Part shown: piece by piece, positions 19,546-28,272 of the stretch
Position numbering within the stretch: the first letter of the stretch is position 1
Layout: every line of letters begins with the position of its first letter
Source: Pseudomonas palmensis
GTDB lineage: Bacteria; Pseudomonadota; Gammaproteobacteria; Pseudomonadales; Pseudomonadaceae
NCBI RefSeq assembly: GCF_017848315.1
Contig: NZ_JAFKEC010000001.1
Span: 124,001-188,000 of the forward strand
DNA length: 64,000 nt
Reading direction: 5' to 3'
Translations under genes and position numbers: made by a program
The notes under the pieces: generated by a model
What the model saw: only the letters and a program-made list of their open reading frames with translations
Databases searched by the model: none
Told to the model about the DNA's origin: nothing

Positions 19546-21726
19546 ATGTCATCGTCTTCCTTGCGTCACTCGCTGCGTCGTTTGTGGGCCCTGGACAAGT
19601 TCAGCTACAGCATCCGGGTATTGATCGCGCTGACCGGCAGCATGGCGCTGTGCTGGTACCAGGACGAGATGGGGCTGCTGATCCCGCTGTTCCTGGGCAT
19701 CATCGCCAGCGCCCTGGCCGAGACCGACGACAGCTGGCAGGGCCGGCTCAACGCCCTGGCCGTGACCCTGGTGTGCTTCACCGTCGCTGCGCTGTCGGTG
19801 GAGCTGCTGTTCCCCTACCCGATCCTCTTCGGCTGCGCCCTGGCGCTGGCGGCGTTCGCGCTGACCATGCTCGGCGCGCTGGGCGAGCGCTACGGCGCCA
19901 TCGCCTCGGCCACACTGATTCTGTCGGTGTACACCATGATCGGCGTGGACCAGCGCGGCGGCCAGGTCACCGACTTCTGGCACGAGCCCTTGCTGCTGGT
20001 GGCAGGCGCCGCCTGGTACGGATTGCTGTCGGTGCTGTGGCAGGCGCTGTTCTCCAACCAGCCGGTGCAGCAGAGCCTGGCGCGGCTGTTTCGCGAACTG
20101 GGCCGCTACCTCAAGCTCAAGGCCACCCTGTTCGAGCCCATCCGCCAGCTGGACGTGGAGGCCCGCCGCCTGGAACTGGCCCAGCAGAACGGCAAGGTGG
20201 TGGCCGCCCTCAACGCCGCCAAGGAAATCATCCTGCACCGCGTGGGCAATGGCCGCCCCGGCTCCAAGGTGAGCCGCTACCTGAAGCTGTACTTTCTGGC
20301 CCAGGACATCCACGAGCGCGCCAGTTCCTCGCACTACCCCTACAACGCTCTCACCGAGGCGTTCTTCCACAGCGACGTGCTGTTTCGCTGCCAGCGTTTG
20401 CTGCGCCAGCAGGGCAAGGCGTGCGTGCAATTGTCCGAGTCGATCCAGCTGCGCCAGCCGTTCGTCTACGACACCAGCTTCGCCGCCGCACTGGAAGACC
20501 TGCACGCCTCGCTCGAGCACCTGCGCATCCAGAGCAACCCGGCCTGGCGTGGCCTGCTGCGCTCGCTGCGGGCGCTGGCGGCGAACCTGGCAACCCTCGA
20601 CCGCCTGCTCGGCGATGCCAGCAACCCCGACAACCTGGCCGACAACAGCGACTCGAGCCTGCTCGACCGTTCGCCGCGCAGCCTCAAGGATGTGTGGAGC
20701 CGCCTGCGCCAGCACCTCACGCCGACCTCGCTGATCTTTCGCCACGCCCTGCGCCTGCCGCTGGCGCTGTCGATCGGCTACGGCATGGTGCACCTGATCC
20801 ACCCCACCCAGGGCTACTGGATCATCCTCACCACGCTGTTCGTGTGCCAGCCCAGCTATGGCGCCACCCGGCGCAAGCTGGTGCAGCGGATCATCGGCAC
20901 CGCCATCGGCCTGACCGTGGGCTGGGCGCTGTTCGACCTGTTCCCCAGCGCGATCATCCAGTCGCTGTTCGCGGTGGCCGCCGGGGTGGTGTTCTTCGTC
21001 AACCGCACCGCCCGCTACACCCTGGCCACGGCGGCGATCACGCTGATGGTGCTGTTCTGCTTCAACCAGATCGGTGACGGCTACGGTCTGTTCCTGCCGC
21101 GCCTGTTCGACACCCTGGTGGGCAGCCTGATCGCGATCCTGGCGGTGTTCCTGTTCCTGCCCGACTGGCAGGGCCGTCGGCTGAACAAGGTGCTGGCCAA
21201 CACCCTGAGCTGCAACAGCACCTACCTGCGCCAGATCATGCAGCAGTACGCCCAGGGCAAGAGCGACGACCTGGCCTACCGCCTGGCCCGGCGCAACGCG
21301 CACAACGCCGACGCGGCGCTGTCGACCACGCTGGCCAACATGCTCATGGAGCCGGGGCATTTTCGCAAAGAGGCCGACGTGGGCTTTCGCTTCCTGGTGC
21401 TCTCGCACACCCTGCTCAGCTACCTCTCCGGGCTGGGTGCACACCGTGACAGCGCACTGGCACCCGAGGCCCACGAGCAGTTGATCGACGGCGCGGGTGC
21501 CAGCCTGGCCGCCAGCCTCGACGAAATCGCCACTGGCCTTGCCAGCAAGACCCCGGTGGCGATCCACAGCGACGCCGAGGAAGCCCTGGCGGCGAGCCTT
21601 GAGCAGATGCCCGAGGAAATGGACGAGAACCAGCGCCTGGTGCAGACCCAGCTGGCACTGATCTGCCGCCAACTGGGCCCGCTGCGCACCCTGGCCGCGC
21701 ACCTGATCAAGGACACCCCGGCCTGA
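19546..21726 (+). CDS. yccS: YccS/FUSC-family inner-membrane protein
   Basis: A 726-residue protein from ATG 19546 (MSSSSLRHSLRRLWALDKF). A GTG at 19498 is in frame and would add 16 residues. Two groups of membrane helices are seen: about residues 20-150 (ALTGSMALCWYQDEMGLLIP, AFALTMLGALGERYGA) and about 400-540 (LPLALSIGYGMVHLIHPTQG, IILTTLFVCQPSYGATRRKL). Each is followed by a cytoplasmic helical domain. This duplicated layout is that of the YccS/YhfK branch of fusaric-acid-resistance-like transporters. The stop codon directly abuts the stop of the convergent gene, with no base between them. Transported compound unknown. Confidence 0.87.
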   Translation: MSSSSLRHSLRRLWALDKFSYSIRVLIALTGSMALCWYQDEMGLLIPLFLGIIASALAETDDSWQGRLNALAVTLVCFTVAALSVELLFPYPILFGCALALAAFALTMLGALGERYGAIASATLILSVYTMIGVDQRGGQVTDFWHEPLLLVAGAAWYGLLSVLWQALFSNQPVQQSLARLFRELGRYLKLKATLFEPIRQLDVEARRLELAQQNGKVVAALNAAKEIILHRVGNGRPGSKVSRYLKLYFLAQDIHERASSSHYPYNALTEAFFHSDVLFRCQRLLRQQGKACVQLSESIQLRQPFVYDTSFAAALEDLHASLEHLRIQSNPAWRGLLRSLRALAANLATLDRLLGDASNPDNLADNSDSSLLDRSPRSLKDVWSRLRQHLTPTSLIFRHALRLPLALSIGYGMVHLIHPTQGYWIILTTLFVCQPSYGATRRKLVQRIIGTAIGLTVGWALFDLFPSAIIQSLFAVAAGVVFFVNRTARYTLATAAITLMVLFCFNQIGDGYGLFLPRLFDTLVGSLIAILAVFLFLPDWQGRRLNKVLANTLSCNSTYLRQIMQQYAQGKSDDLAYRLARRNAHNADAALSTTLANMLMEPGHFRKEADVGFRFLVLSHTLLSYLSGLGAHRDSALAPEAHEQLIDGAGASLAASLDEIATGLASKTPVAIHSDAEEALAASLEQMPEEMDENQRLVQTQLALICRQLGPLRTLAAHLIKDTPA

Positions 21727-22464
21727 CTACAGGCCGTAGTCCTTGAGCAACCGGGCATAGCTGCCATCGGCCTTCATGGCGGCGATGGCCTTGTCGAAGC
21801 CGGCCACGATCTGGGCATGCTGCGGATGCCTGAGGCTGACCAGGATGTGCAGGCTGTTCTCGCTCACCGGCTTGCCGAAGAACTGCACGCGGTTGCGCAC
21901 GTCCGCGCTTTCACGCTGCAGGTAGTAGCGCGCCACGTATTCGTCCTCCAGGGTCAGGCGCACCCGCCCGGCAGCCAGCATGCCCACCGCCACCGAAAAG
22001 TCGCGCACCGGCACCTTCTGCAGACGCCCGTCATTGTCGAATTCGGCCGCATAGGCATAGTCGCGCACCACCGCGATGGCGTGCGGGTAGAGATCGCTCA
22101 GGGTATCGAAACGCAGCACGTCGCCCTTGCGCTTGAGCAGCCGCACGCGGTTGCTCAGGTAGCCTTGGGAGAAGGCCCCGATGCGGGTACGCGCATCGCT
22201 CTGCCAGGCGTTGATCAGCACATCGTAGCGGCCCTCGCCGATGCCCAGCAGCGCGCGTGCCCACGGCGCCTGCTCGAACTCGCTGGCAAACCCGGCACGC
22301 TCCAGGGCGGTGGTGACAAGGGCGGTGGCCAGCCCGCCCCTGGGTAGGCGGGCGTCGGTGAAGGGGGGCCAGGCATCGGCCACCAGCCGCAGTTTTTCGG
22401 CCTGGGCCGACTGGGCACAGAGCAGCAATCCAAGCAAACCCAAGGCTCGAAGCAGTGGCCGCAT
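21727..22464 (-). CDS. Periplasmic substrate-binding protein, SBP_bac_3 type (orphan)
   Basis: A secreted protein of 245 residues with signal peptide MRPLLRALGLLGLLLCAQSAQA. The mature part begins EKLRLVADAWPPFTD, the start typical of family-3 polar-amino-acid binding domains, and contains GRYDVLINAWQSDARTRIGAFSQ. I start it at 22464 because AGGG lies about 8 nt upstream and the signal peptide then begins at Met1; the frame is open to 22530. No permease or ATPase gene is near, so it may be a stand-alone sensor or an adapter for a distant system. Convergent with yccS with zero spacing. Confidence 0.82.
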   Translation of the reverse strand: MRPLLRALGLLGLLLCAQSAQAEKLRLVADAWPPFTDARLPRGGLATALVTTALERAGFASEFEQAPWARALLGIGEGRYDVLINAWQSDARTRIGAFSQGYLSNRVRLLKRKGDVLRFDTLSDLYPHAIAVVRDYAYAAEFDNDGRLQKVPVRDFSVAVGMLAAGRVRLTLEDEYVARYYLQRESADVRNRVQFFGKPVSENSLHILVSLRHPQHAQIVAGFDKAIAAMKADGSYARLLKDYGL

Positions 22465-22673
22465 GCTCAAATCCCTTAGCGGATCGGGTCCGCGTTCTTG
22501 TTGAGTGGCATGAGATTTCTGTTGGCGCAAAGCTAGGCTGCACGGCCAGATTACACAAAGATTCCGGTATCGGGCAGTGCCAGGTGATAGCTAATTGCCT
22601 CTATTTTTGCCGATTCCGCGCCGACTTGATCCATGGCAATTCGCGACCTTCGCCCTGAGGTGCTCGGCGTGGT

Positions 22674-22679
22674 TATGAT
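22674..22679 (+). promoter_or_regulatory. Candidate -10 box for elaA
   Basis: TATGAT lies 27 bp before the elaA ATG. No clear -35 is present 17 bp upstream, so this is a weak call. Confidence 0.35.
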
Positions 22680-22706
22680 CGGGGCATTACACAGGAGAGA
22701 AACGCG

Positions 22707-23159
22707 ATGAGCATCGACTGGATCTGCAAGCATCACACCGACCTTGGCAAGCAACAGCTGTACGCGCTGCTGACGCTGCGCATCGAGGTGTTCGTGGTGG
22801 AGCAGAAATGCCCGTACCTGGAAACCGATGGCCAGGACCTGGAGGGCGACACCTGCCACCTGATGGCCTGGCGCGATGGCGAGCTGGTGGCGTACCTGCG
22901 TCTGCTGGACCCCGAGTCACAGGGCGGCGACGTGGTGATCGGGCGGGTGGTGATTGCGCCGTCGGCGCGGGGCGAGGGGCTGGGGCATGCACTGATGGTG
23001 CAGGGGCTGGCGCAGGCCGAGAAGCACTGGCCAGGGGTGCCGGTGTACCTGTCCGCACAGGCGCACCTGCAGGCCTACTATGCGCGGCACGGGTTCGAGG
23101 TGGCCGGGGAGGCGTATCTGGAGGATGGCATCCCGCACATCGGCATGCGCCGGGGCTAG
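22707..23159 (+). CDS. elaA: GNAT acetyltransferase, ElaA family
   Basis: The protein has 150 residues. The ElaA family start is visible: LGKQQLYALLTLRIEVFVVEQKCPYLETDG cut across its conserved R-x-E-V-F-V-x-E-Q core. The acetyl-CoA loop is RVVIAPSARGEGLGHALM, and the C-terminal strand is YYARHGFEVAGEAYLEDGIPHIGM. It would transfer acetyl from acetyl-CoA to an unknown amine in the cytoplasm. ACAGGAGAG lies just upstream of the ATG. It is single, with a type B REP after it. Confidence 0.9.
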   Translation: MSIDWICKHHTDLGKQQLYALLTLRIEVFVVEQKCPYLETDGQDLEGDTCHLMAWRDGELVAYLRLLDPESQGGDVVIGRVVIAPSARGEGLGHALMVQGLAQAEKHWPGVPVYLSAQAHLQAYYARHGFEVAGEAYLEDGIPHIGMRRG

Positions 23160-23161
23160 AC

Positions 23162-23224
23162 GCTTCGCCGGCAAGGCCGGCTCCTACAGGGGTAGGTGCA
23201 GGGGCCGGGCTTGCCGGCGGAGGG
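23162..23224. repeat. REP pair (type B, GCCGGCAAGGCCGGCTCCTAC)
   Basis: TTCGCCGGCAAGGCCGGC-TCCTAC with an imperfect inverse copy ending TTGCCGGCGG. This second REP family also occurs at 37361 and 57323. It lies between the convergent elaA and winged-helix genes. Confidence 0.85.
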
Positions 23225-23227
23225 GCT

Positions 23228-23524
23228 TCAGGGGTAGCCCAGCACCTGGCGGATACTGCGCAGATGCTGGGTGATCCACTGCTTGTCGATCGCGCCCCAG
23301 TCACGTATCCGGTAATGCCCGGCATGGTTGCGCGCACCTTCCTGCTGCTCGAACTCGCACACGATGTCCAGGTCGGCCAGCGCCGCGATGGTGTCCTGCG
23401 CCGTTCGCCGCGGCATGCCGGTGGCCTCCATCAGCGCCGGCACGCTGCTGGCGGTACGGCTGTCGATCAGCCACGCCACGTACAGGCGACGATAGAAACT
23501 GGTCTTGGTCTTGCTCACTTCCAT
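23228..23524 (-). CDS. Small winged-helix DNA-binding protein (HTH_43-like)
   Basis: A protein of 98 residues starting MEVSKTKTSFYRRLYVAWLID. The helix-turn-helix is in SVPALMEATGMPRRTAQDTIAALADLDI, followed by a wing strand (GHYRIRDWGAI). I start it at ATG 23524, preceded by AAGGGAA. An in-frame GTG at 23545 overlaps the YgjP stop as GTGA and would add 7 residues, so translational coupling is possible either way. Probably a transcription regulator; targets are unknown. It is the last gene of the overlapped GGDEF/EAL-YgjP-HTH group. Confidence 0.8.
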   Translation of the reverse strand: MEVSKTKTSFYRRLYVAWLIDSRTASSVPALMEATGMPRRTAQDTIAALADLDIVCEFEQQEGARNHAGHYRIRDWGAIDKQWITQHLRSIRQVLGYP

Positions 23525-23541
23525 TGGCAATTCCCTTTCGC

Positions 23542-24042
23542 TCACTGGGCGCCGGACAGGTCGCGCCAGGTCAGGTAGATGCGCAGGTCGAACTCCAGTT
23601 GATGGTAGCCCGGCTGCATGTATTCGCAGAGTTGGTAGAACGCCTTGTTGTGGTCGCTCTCCTTGAGGTGCGCCAGTTCGTGCACCACGATCATCTTCAG
23701 AAACTGCGGCGCCGCGTCCTTGAACAGCGAGGCGATGCGAATTTCCTTCTTGGCCTTGAGCTTGCCGCCCTGCACGCGCGATACCGCAGTGTGCAGGCCC
23801 AGCGCACGGTGGGTGAGATCGAGGCGATTGTCGAACAGCACCTTGTCCAGGTTCGGCGCATTGCGCAGGTGCTCCTGCTTCAGGGCCTGGGCATAGGCAT
23901 ACAGCGCCTTGTCGCTCTGTACCGCATGGCGCTCGGGGTAGCGCTGGCGCAGGTAGTCACCCAGACGGTTCTGGGCAATCATCTGGCGCACCTGGTCTTG
24001 CAGGGCAGGCGGATAGGCTTGCAGGTACTTGAGTACGGTCAT
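23542..24042 (-). CDS. YgjP-like metallopeptidase (DUF45/WLM)
   Basis: A protein of 166 residues from ATG 24042 (MTVLKYLQAYPPALQDQV); a GTG two codons earlier is in frame. The zinc-peptidase helix reads MIVVHELAHLKESDHNKAFY, with HExxH followed by a third His eight residues later, as in YgjP/SprT-like proteins. Its first 86 nt overlap the end of the GGDEF/EAL gene in another frame, and it has no clear ribosome-binding site, so it probably depends on translation of the upstream gene. Protein substrate is unknown. Confidence 0.85.
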   Translation of the reverse strand: MTVLKYLQAYPPALQDQVRQMIAQNRLGDYLRQRYPERHAVQSDKALYAYAQALKQEHLRNAPNLDKVLFDNRLDLTHRALGLHTAVSRVQGGKLKAKKEIRIASLFKDAAPQFLKMIVVHELAHLKESDHNKAFYQLCEYMQPGYHQLEFDLRIYLTWRDLSGAQ

Positions 24043-26212
24043 GGGCACGGGGCATTGCAGGCAAAGGCGTCAGTGTACTCAATTCCCCGGCCGCCTCGTT
24101 GCGCCAGTCGAAAAAAGCCGGGAAATCACCGGCGCGCTGCGCCGTCAGGGGCCGTGCCACCAGAAAGCCCTGGGCATAGGCGCAACCGTTTGCCTGCAGC
24201 CACTGCGCCTGCTCCCGCGTCTCGACGCCCTCGGCCACCACACACACGCCATAGTCGCGGCACAGGCCGATGACACTGCGGACCAGCGCCGCGTCCGCCG
24301 CCGAACCGGGCAGGCGCGCCACCAGGTGCCGGTCGAGCTTGAGCGTGTCGATGGGCAGGTCGCGCAGCAGGCGCAGCGAGCACTCTCCGGCGCCGAAATC
24401 GTCCAGCGCCACTCGCACGCCCAGCTCGCGCAGCCTGCGCAACTGACGCAGCGCGATGTCGAGGTTGGCGGCCAGCGAGGTTTCCGCCACCTCCACCTCA
24501 AGCTGGGCCGGGCGCAGGCCATGGCTGGCGATCACCCGCCCCAGTTCCTCGACCAGGTTGGGCATGGCGAACTGCACGCGGCTGAGGCTGATGCTCAGCA
24601 CCAGGTCCGGCTCGAACCGCGCCTCCCAGGCGCGCCGCTGCGCCGCACCCTGGGTGTAGATCCAGCTGGCCAGCCGCGAGACCAGCCTGGCCTCCTCCAG
24701 CAACGGCAGGAACAACCCCGGCGGCACATCGCCGACACTGGGGTGCTGCCAGCGCAACAACGCCTCGAACCCGCGCAGGCGACCATCGGCAAACGCCACC
24801 TGCGGCTGATACACCAGGCTGAAGTCGTGCCGCTCGATCGCATCACGCACACTGTCTTCGAGCATCAGGCGCGAGCGAGCACGACCGTTGAGCTCCTGGT
24901 CGTAGTAGCGGTACTGCTGGCGGCCGGCCTGCTTGGCGGCATACATGGCCGCGTCCGCCGCACGCAGCAGGCCGTCCAGGTGCGGCCCGCAATCGGAGTA
25001 GGTGGCGATGCCGATGCTCACGCCAAGCGTCACCTCCAGGCCGTCGATCTGCTGGCAGATGGACATGCGCTCGATCAGCTTTTCGGCAAAGCGCGCCGCC
25101 TGCTCCGGGTATTCCAGGGTATCGAGCAAGGCCGTGAACTCGTCGCCGCCCATGCGCCCGAGGATCGCGTAGGCGCCCAGGCATTCCTTGAGCTGTTCGC
25201 CCACCCAGTGCAGCACGCGGTCGCCGGCTGCATGGCCGAGCGAGTCGTTGATCCGTTTGAAACCGTCAAGGTCCATGTACATCAGGGCCTGGGCCTTGTC
25301 GGAATGCTCGCTGCGCAGCAGCGCAGCTTCGGCGGCCTGGCAGAACCCGCGGCGGTTGAGCAGCCCGGTCAGCGGGTCGGTAACAGCCTGGAACTCCAGT
25401 TGCTGGTGCAGGTTGCGCACCACCGACATGTCCAGCACCGTCACCACCATCGCCCGCTGTTCGCCGGGCAGCGCCGCGCACGACAACGCCACCGGCAGCG
25501 GCAACCCGGAGGCGGTAAGCAGCACGGCGTCGTGCAGGCGGTAGATGTCGCGCTCCTGGTAGGCCTGGTAGAACGCCGAGTCGCGCCACCGGGTCGGCAC
25601 GGGCGACTGCACGAAGCCCAGCAGGTCTGCGCCCTGCAATTGCTCCACCGGGGCCTGGAGCAGGCGCGAGATGGCCGGGTTGGCAAAGCGGATGCGACCG
25701 TCCTCGGCCACCACCAGGATGCCTTCGGCGGCGTTGTCCAGCACCGAGGCGTTGAATGCGCGCTCGGCCTCCAGGTCGCGGCTCAGGCGCTGCAAGGCAC
25801 GCCGGTTGCGCTGCTGGTCGAGCAGGGCCTGGACCTTGGGCTTGAGAATGTGCGGGTCGAATGGCTTGAACAGGTAGTCCACCGCGCCACTGGCATAGCC
25901 CTTGAGCACGGCCGCCTGGGACTGTTCGTTGGCGGTCAGGAAGATGATCGGGGTCAGGCAGGTGCGCTGGCTGCCGCGCATCAGGCGCGCGACTTCGAAG
26001 CCGTCCATACCGGGCATCTGCACATCCAGCAGCACCAGGTCCACCTCATGCTCGAGCAGCGTGCTCAGGGCTTCGGTACCGGAGCTTGCGGTCAGCACAC
26101 GCCAGTCCTCACGTGCAAGCAAGGCTTGCAGGCTGATCAGGTTTTCCGGGTAGTCATCGACGATCAGTAAAACCGAACCGCTGTCGTGAGTGTGAGGGTG
26201 CGCGCAATCCAT
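23957..26212 (-). CDS. rup4959: Response regulator with PAS, GGDEF and EAL domains (Rup4959-type)
   Basis: A c-di-GMP enzyme of 751 residues. The receiver domain (12-130) has phospho-acceptor Asp63 in LLDVQMPGMDG. A PAS-like domain (about 160-275) follows. The GGDEF domain has an intact GRMGGDEF (355-359), but the RxxD inhibitory site position reads GAYA. The EAL domain has FEALLRW (Glu483), DDFGAG, LKLDR and AEGVET, but the metal-ligand Asn of the usual VNLS motif is Ser542 (LSISLS). The P. putida homologue Rup4959 is reported to act as a diguanylate cyclase that raises biofilm formation; these residues agree with synthesis dominating over breakdown. No cognate kinase is adjacent. Confidence 0.9.
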   Translation of the reverse strand: MDCAHPHTHDSGSVLLIVDDYPENLISLQALLAREDWRVLTASSGTEALSTLLEHEVDLVLLDVQMPGMDGFEVARLMRGSQRTCLTPIIFLTANEQSQAAVLKGYASGAVDYLFKPFDPHILKPKVQALLDQQRNRRALQRLSRDLEAERAFNASVLDNAAEGILVVAEDGRIRFANPAISRLLQAPVEQLQGADLLGFVQSPVPTRWRDSAFYQAYQERDIYRLHDAVLLTASGLPLPVALSCAALPGEQRAMVVTVLDMSVVRNLHQQLEFQAVTDPLTGLLNRRGFCQAAEAALLRSEHSDKAQALMYMDLDGFKRINDSLGHAAGDRVLHWVGEQLKECLGAYAILGRMGGDEFTALLDTLEYPEQAARFAEKLIERMSICQQIDGLEVTLGVSIGIATYSDCGPHLDGLLRAADAAMYAAKQAGRQQYRYYDQELNGRARSRLMLEDSVRDAIERHDFSLVYQPQVAFADGRLRGFEALLRWQHPSVGDVPPGLFLPLLEEARLVSRLASWIYTQGAAQRRAWEARFEPDLVLSISLSRVQFAMPNLVEELGRVIASHGLRPAQLEVEVAETSLAANLDIALRQLRRLRELGVRVALDDFGAGECSLRLLRDLPIDTLKLDRHLVARLPGSAADAALVRSVIGLCRDYGVCVVAEGVETREQAQWLQANGCAYAQGFLVARPLTAQRAGDFPAFFDWRNEAAGELSTLTPLPAMPRAHDRTQVPASLSACPARPGAPDDCPEPSG

Positions 26213-26430
26213 GCTGCTTCTCTTGTGTAACGACGCCAGATTCCGGATGGAACTTGAGGCTTTACTCTAGACCTGGCTGAAACAAATCTGAAGTCAGCAC
26301 ATTGGCATCATCGGTATAAACAAAGTGTTGCCCGACTAACGGTCTGTCGCGTTGGGCCAGATCCGGTGTCCGTGGCGGCCCCGCAGCCGAAAACCCCCGG
26401 TTCCGGCCGGTGAAGCAGGCCGCACGGGCA

Positions 26431-26463
26431 CAAAAAAAAACCCGCATCGCTGCGGGTTTTTCG
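26431..26463 (-). terminator. Rho-independent terminator of fba
   Basis: The stem CCCGCATCGCTGCGGG lies 16 nt after the fba stop. On the minus strand it is followed by nine Ts (A-run 26432-26440 on the plus strand). Ts on the other side make it potentially bidirectional, but the gene upstream on the plus side is absent. Confidence 0.92.
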
Positions 26464-26478
26464 TACAACCAACCAGGC

Positions 26479-27543
26479 TTAGTTGACCTTGGCGGCCAGC
26501 TCGCCCTTGGCATAGCGCTGGAACATCGCTTCGAGGGAGATCGGCTTGATCTTCGAGGCGTTGCCGGCGGTGCCGAAGGCTTCGTAGCGAGCGATGCACA
26601 CGTCGCGCATGGCCTTGACGGTTTCACCGAAGAACTTGCGCGGGTCGAACTCGCTCGGGTTGGTGGCCATCAGGCGGCGCATGGCACCGGTGGACGCCAG
26701 GCGCAGGTCGGTGTCGATGTTGACCTTGCGCACGCCGTACTTGATGCCTTCGACGATTTCTTCAACCGGTACGCCGTAGGTTTCCTTGATGTCGCCACCG
26801 TACTGGTTGATGATCGCCAGCCACTCCTGCGGCACCGAAGACGAACCGTGCATCACCAGGTGAGTGTTGGGGATGCGCTTGTGGATCTCCTTGATGCGGT
26901 CGATCGCCAGCACGTCGCCGGTAGGCGGCTTGGTGAACTTGTAGGCGCCGTGGCTGGTGCCGATGGCGATGGCCAGGGCATCGACCTGGGTACGCTTGAC
27001 GAAATCGGCGGCTTCTTCAGGGTCGGTCAGCATCTGGCTGTGATCCAGCACGCCTTCGGCGCCGATGCCGTCTTCTTCACCGGCCATGCCGGTTTCCAGC
27101 GAACCCAGGCAGCCTAGCTCGCCCTCTACCGAAACGCCGCAGGCGTGGGCCATGGCCACGGCCTGCTGGGTGACACGCACGTTGTAGTCGTAGTCGGTCG
27201 GGGTCTTGCCGTCTTCGCCCAGCGAGCCGTCCATCATCACCGAGCTGAAGCCCAGCTGGATCGAACGCTGGCACACGTCAGGGCTGGTGCCGTGGTCCTG
27301 GTGCATGCACACCGGGATGTGCGGGAATTCTTCGATCGCCGCCAGGATCAGGTGGCGCAGGAACGGCGCACCGGCGTATTTGCGGGCACCGGCCGAGGCC
27401 TGGACAATCACCGGGGAGTCGGTCTTGTCGGCGGCTTCCATGATGGCGCGCATTTGCTCGAGGTTGTTGACGTTGAAAGCCGGAACGCCGTAGCCGAATT
27501 CGGCGGCGTGGTCCAGCATCTGGCGCATGCTAATGAGTGCCAT
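26479..27543 (-). CDS. fba: Fructose-bisphosphate aldolase, class II (Calvin subtype)
   Basis: A zinc aldolase of 354 residues that joins DHAP and glyceraldehyde-3-P; in Pseudomonas, which lacks phosphofructokinase, the flow is gluconeogenic. Motifs: [19 protein letters not shown] at the start, [12 protein letters not shown] [11 protein letters not shown] with catalytic Asp and zinc His, the conserved [12 protein letters not shown], and [12 protein letters not shown]. Length and sequence fit the class II B (Calvin cycle) type. I start at ATG 27543, as the frame upstream to 27582 lacks homology. It ends the minus-strand pgk-lipoprotein-fba group and has a strong terminator. Confidence 0.97.
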   Translation of the reverse strand: MALISMRQMLDHAAEFGYGVPAFNVNNLEQMRAIMEAADKTDSPVIVQASAGARKYAGAPFLRHLILAAIEEFPHIPVCMHQDHGTSPDVCQRSIQLGFSSVMMDGSLGEDGKTPTDYDYNVRVTQQAVAMAHACGVSVEGELGCLGSLETGMAGEEDGIGAEGVLDHSQMLTDPEEAADFVKRTQVDALAIAIGTSHGAYKFTKPPTGDVLAIDRIKEIHKRIPNTHLVMHGSSSVPQEWLAIINQYGGDIKETYGVPVEEIVEGIKYGVRKVNIDTDLRLASTGAMRRLMATNPSEFDPRKFFGETVKAMRDVCIARYEAFGTAGNASKIKPISLEAMFQRYAKGELAAKVN

Positions 27544-27643
27544 TGTGTATCTCTCTCCCGACAAGCGTCGTTTTTCGTGCAAGCCTGCCGCAGCGGCGGT
27601 TGCTATTCAAGTAGTGTGGGCCGACAGCGGTCGGCCCGGCCAG

Positions 27644-27970
27644 TCACGGTGCCTTGCAGCCCCGCCCTATCAAATCGTTGGTCGCTACCCAGTACACCAG
27701 GCCTTCATCGCCCTTGGTGTGCAGGGCCAGCACGCCATCGCTGTACAGCGCACCCGACGCACCGGGCTCCGGCTTGAGCCGGTAGACCTGATCGCCGCCA
27801 CCAAGGCGTACATCCACCTCTTCCTGGCTGGCATCGGCAAACCGCCACAGCACCTCGGCCTGACTGTCACAGACCCAGCGGGTCCAGTTGTCGGTCGGGG
27901 CCGGGGTTGGCTTGAGGCTTGCGCAACCTGCCATCAGAACCAGGGCCATCAGGGCTACAACGCTTTTCAT
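27644..27970 (-). CDS. Small MliC-like lipoprotein
   Basis: A 108-residue protein with a lipoprotein signal (MKSVVALMALVLMAGCASL; lipobox LMAGC). The mature part has WVCDSQAEVLWRF, SGALYSDGVLALHTKGDEG and a final Cys (GRGCKAP). This spacing, an early Cys, ASG.xYS and a late Cys, resembles the MliC lysozyme-inhibitor fold. It would be anchored in the outer membrane facing the periplasm. ATG 27970 is chosen because it begins the signal peptide. It sits between fba and pgk, with no obvious metabolic link. Lysozyme inhibition is an inference. Confidence 0.72.
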   Translation of the reverse strand: MKSVVALMALVLMAGCASLKPTPAPTDNWTRWVCDSQAEVLWRFADASQEEVDVRLGGGDQVYRLKPEPGASGALYSDGVLALHTKGDEGLVYWVATNDLIGRGCKAP

Positions 27971-28021
27971 CGAATATCCTCTAGAAGACCACGAACCGGC
28001 CAACAGGTTGCCTCGAACCGA

Positions 28022-28240
28022 TCAAGGGCAACCCGGGGCCTGGCGCTGGTGTTCCTCGTCATACTTCTCCAGCCCGTCCGGGCCGAGCCTCTTGTTGATC
28101 ACCGGCACGGTCTCTGCCTGCCACTGCGACTGGTAGCAACCGCCCTTCGGCTTGCCGGGGGCATCCGCCGCAGGCTCCGGGCTGCCAGCGCAGGCGCTGA
28201 GCAGACCGGCCAGGATAAACACAGGCAACCGCTTGACCAT
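28022..28240 (-). CDS. Short lipoprotein of unknown function
   Basis: A 72-residue protein from ATG 28240 with GGAG 9 nt upstream. The signal is MVKRLPVFILAGLLSACAGS (lipobox LSAC). The mature peptide of about 57 residues is rich in Pro and polar residues and has two further Cys (KGGCYQSQW and APGCP) that could form a disulfide. I do not recognise a family. It lies 32 nt after pgk and 51 nt before the MliC-like lipoprotein, in the same direction, so it is probably co-transcribed with pgk. Confidence 0.68.
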   Translation of the reverse strand: MVKRLPVFILAGLLSACAGSPEPAADAPGKPKGGCYQSQWQAETVPVINKRLGPDGLEKYDEEHQRQAPGCP

Positions 28241-28272
28241 CAGGTCACACTCCCTTTGCCAGGCTGAGCGAG

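Noticed and set aside
26213..26430. Promoter or small RNA in the gap before the GGDEF/EAL gene
   Set aside because: I looked for sigma-70 or stationary-phase type boxes and stable folds and saw none good enough to call.
26262..26627. Possible 121-codon gene upstream of the GGDEF/EAL gene
   Set aside because: It covers the fba terminator and the end of fba in another frame, and its translation has no recognisable features.
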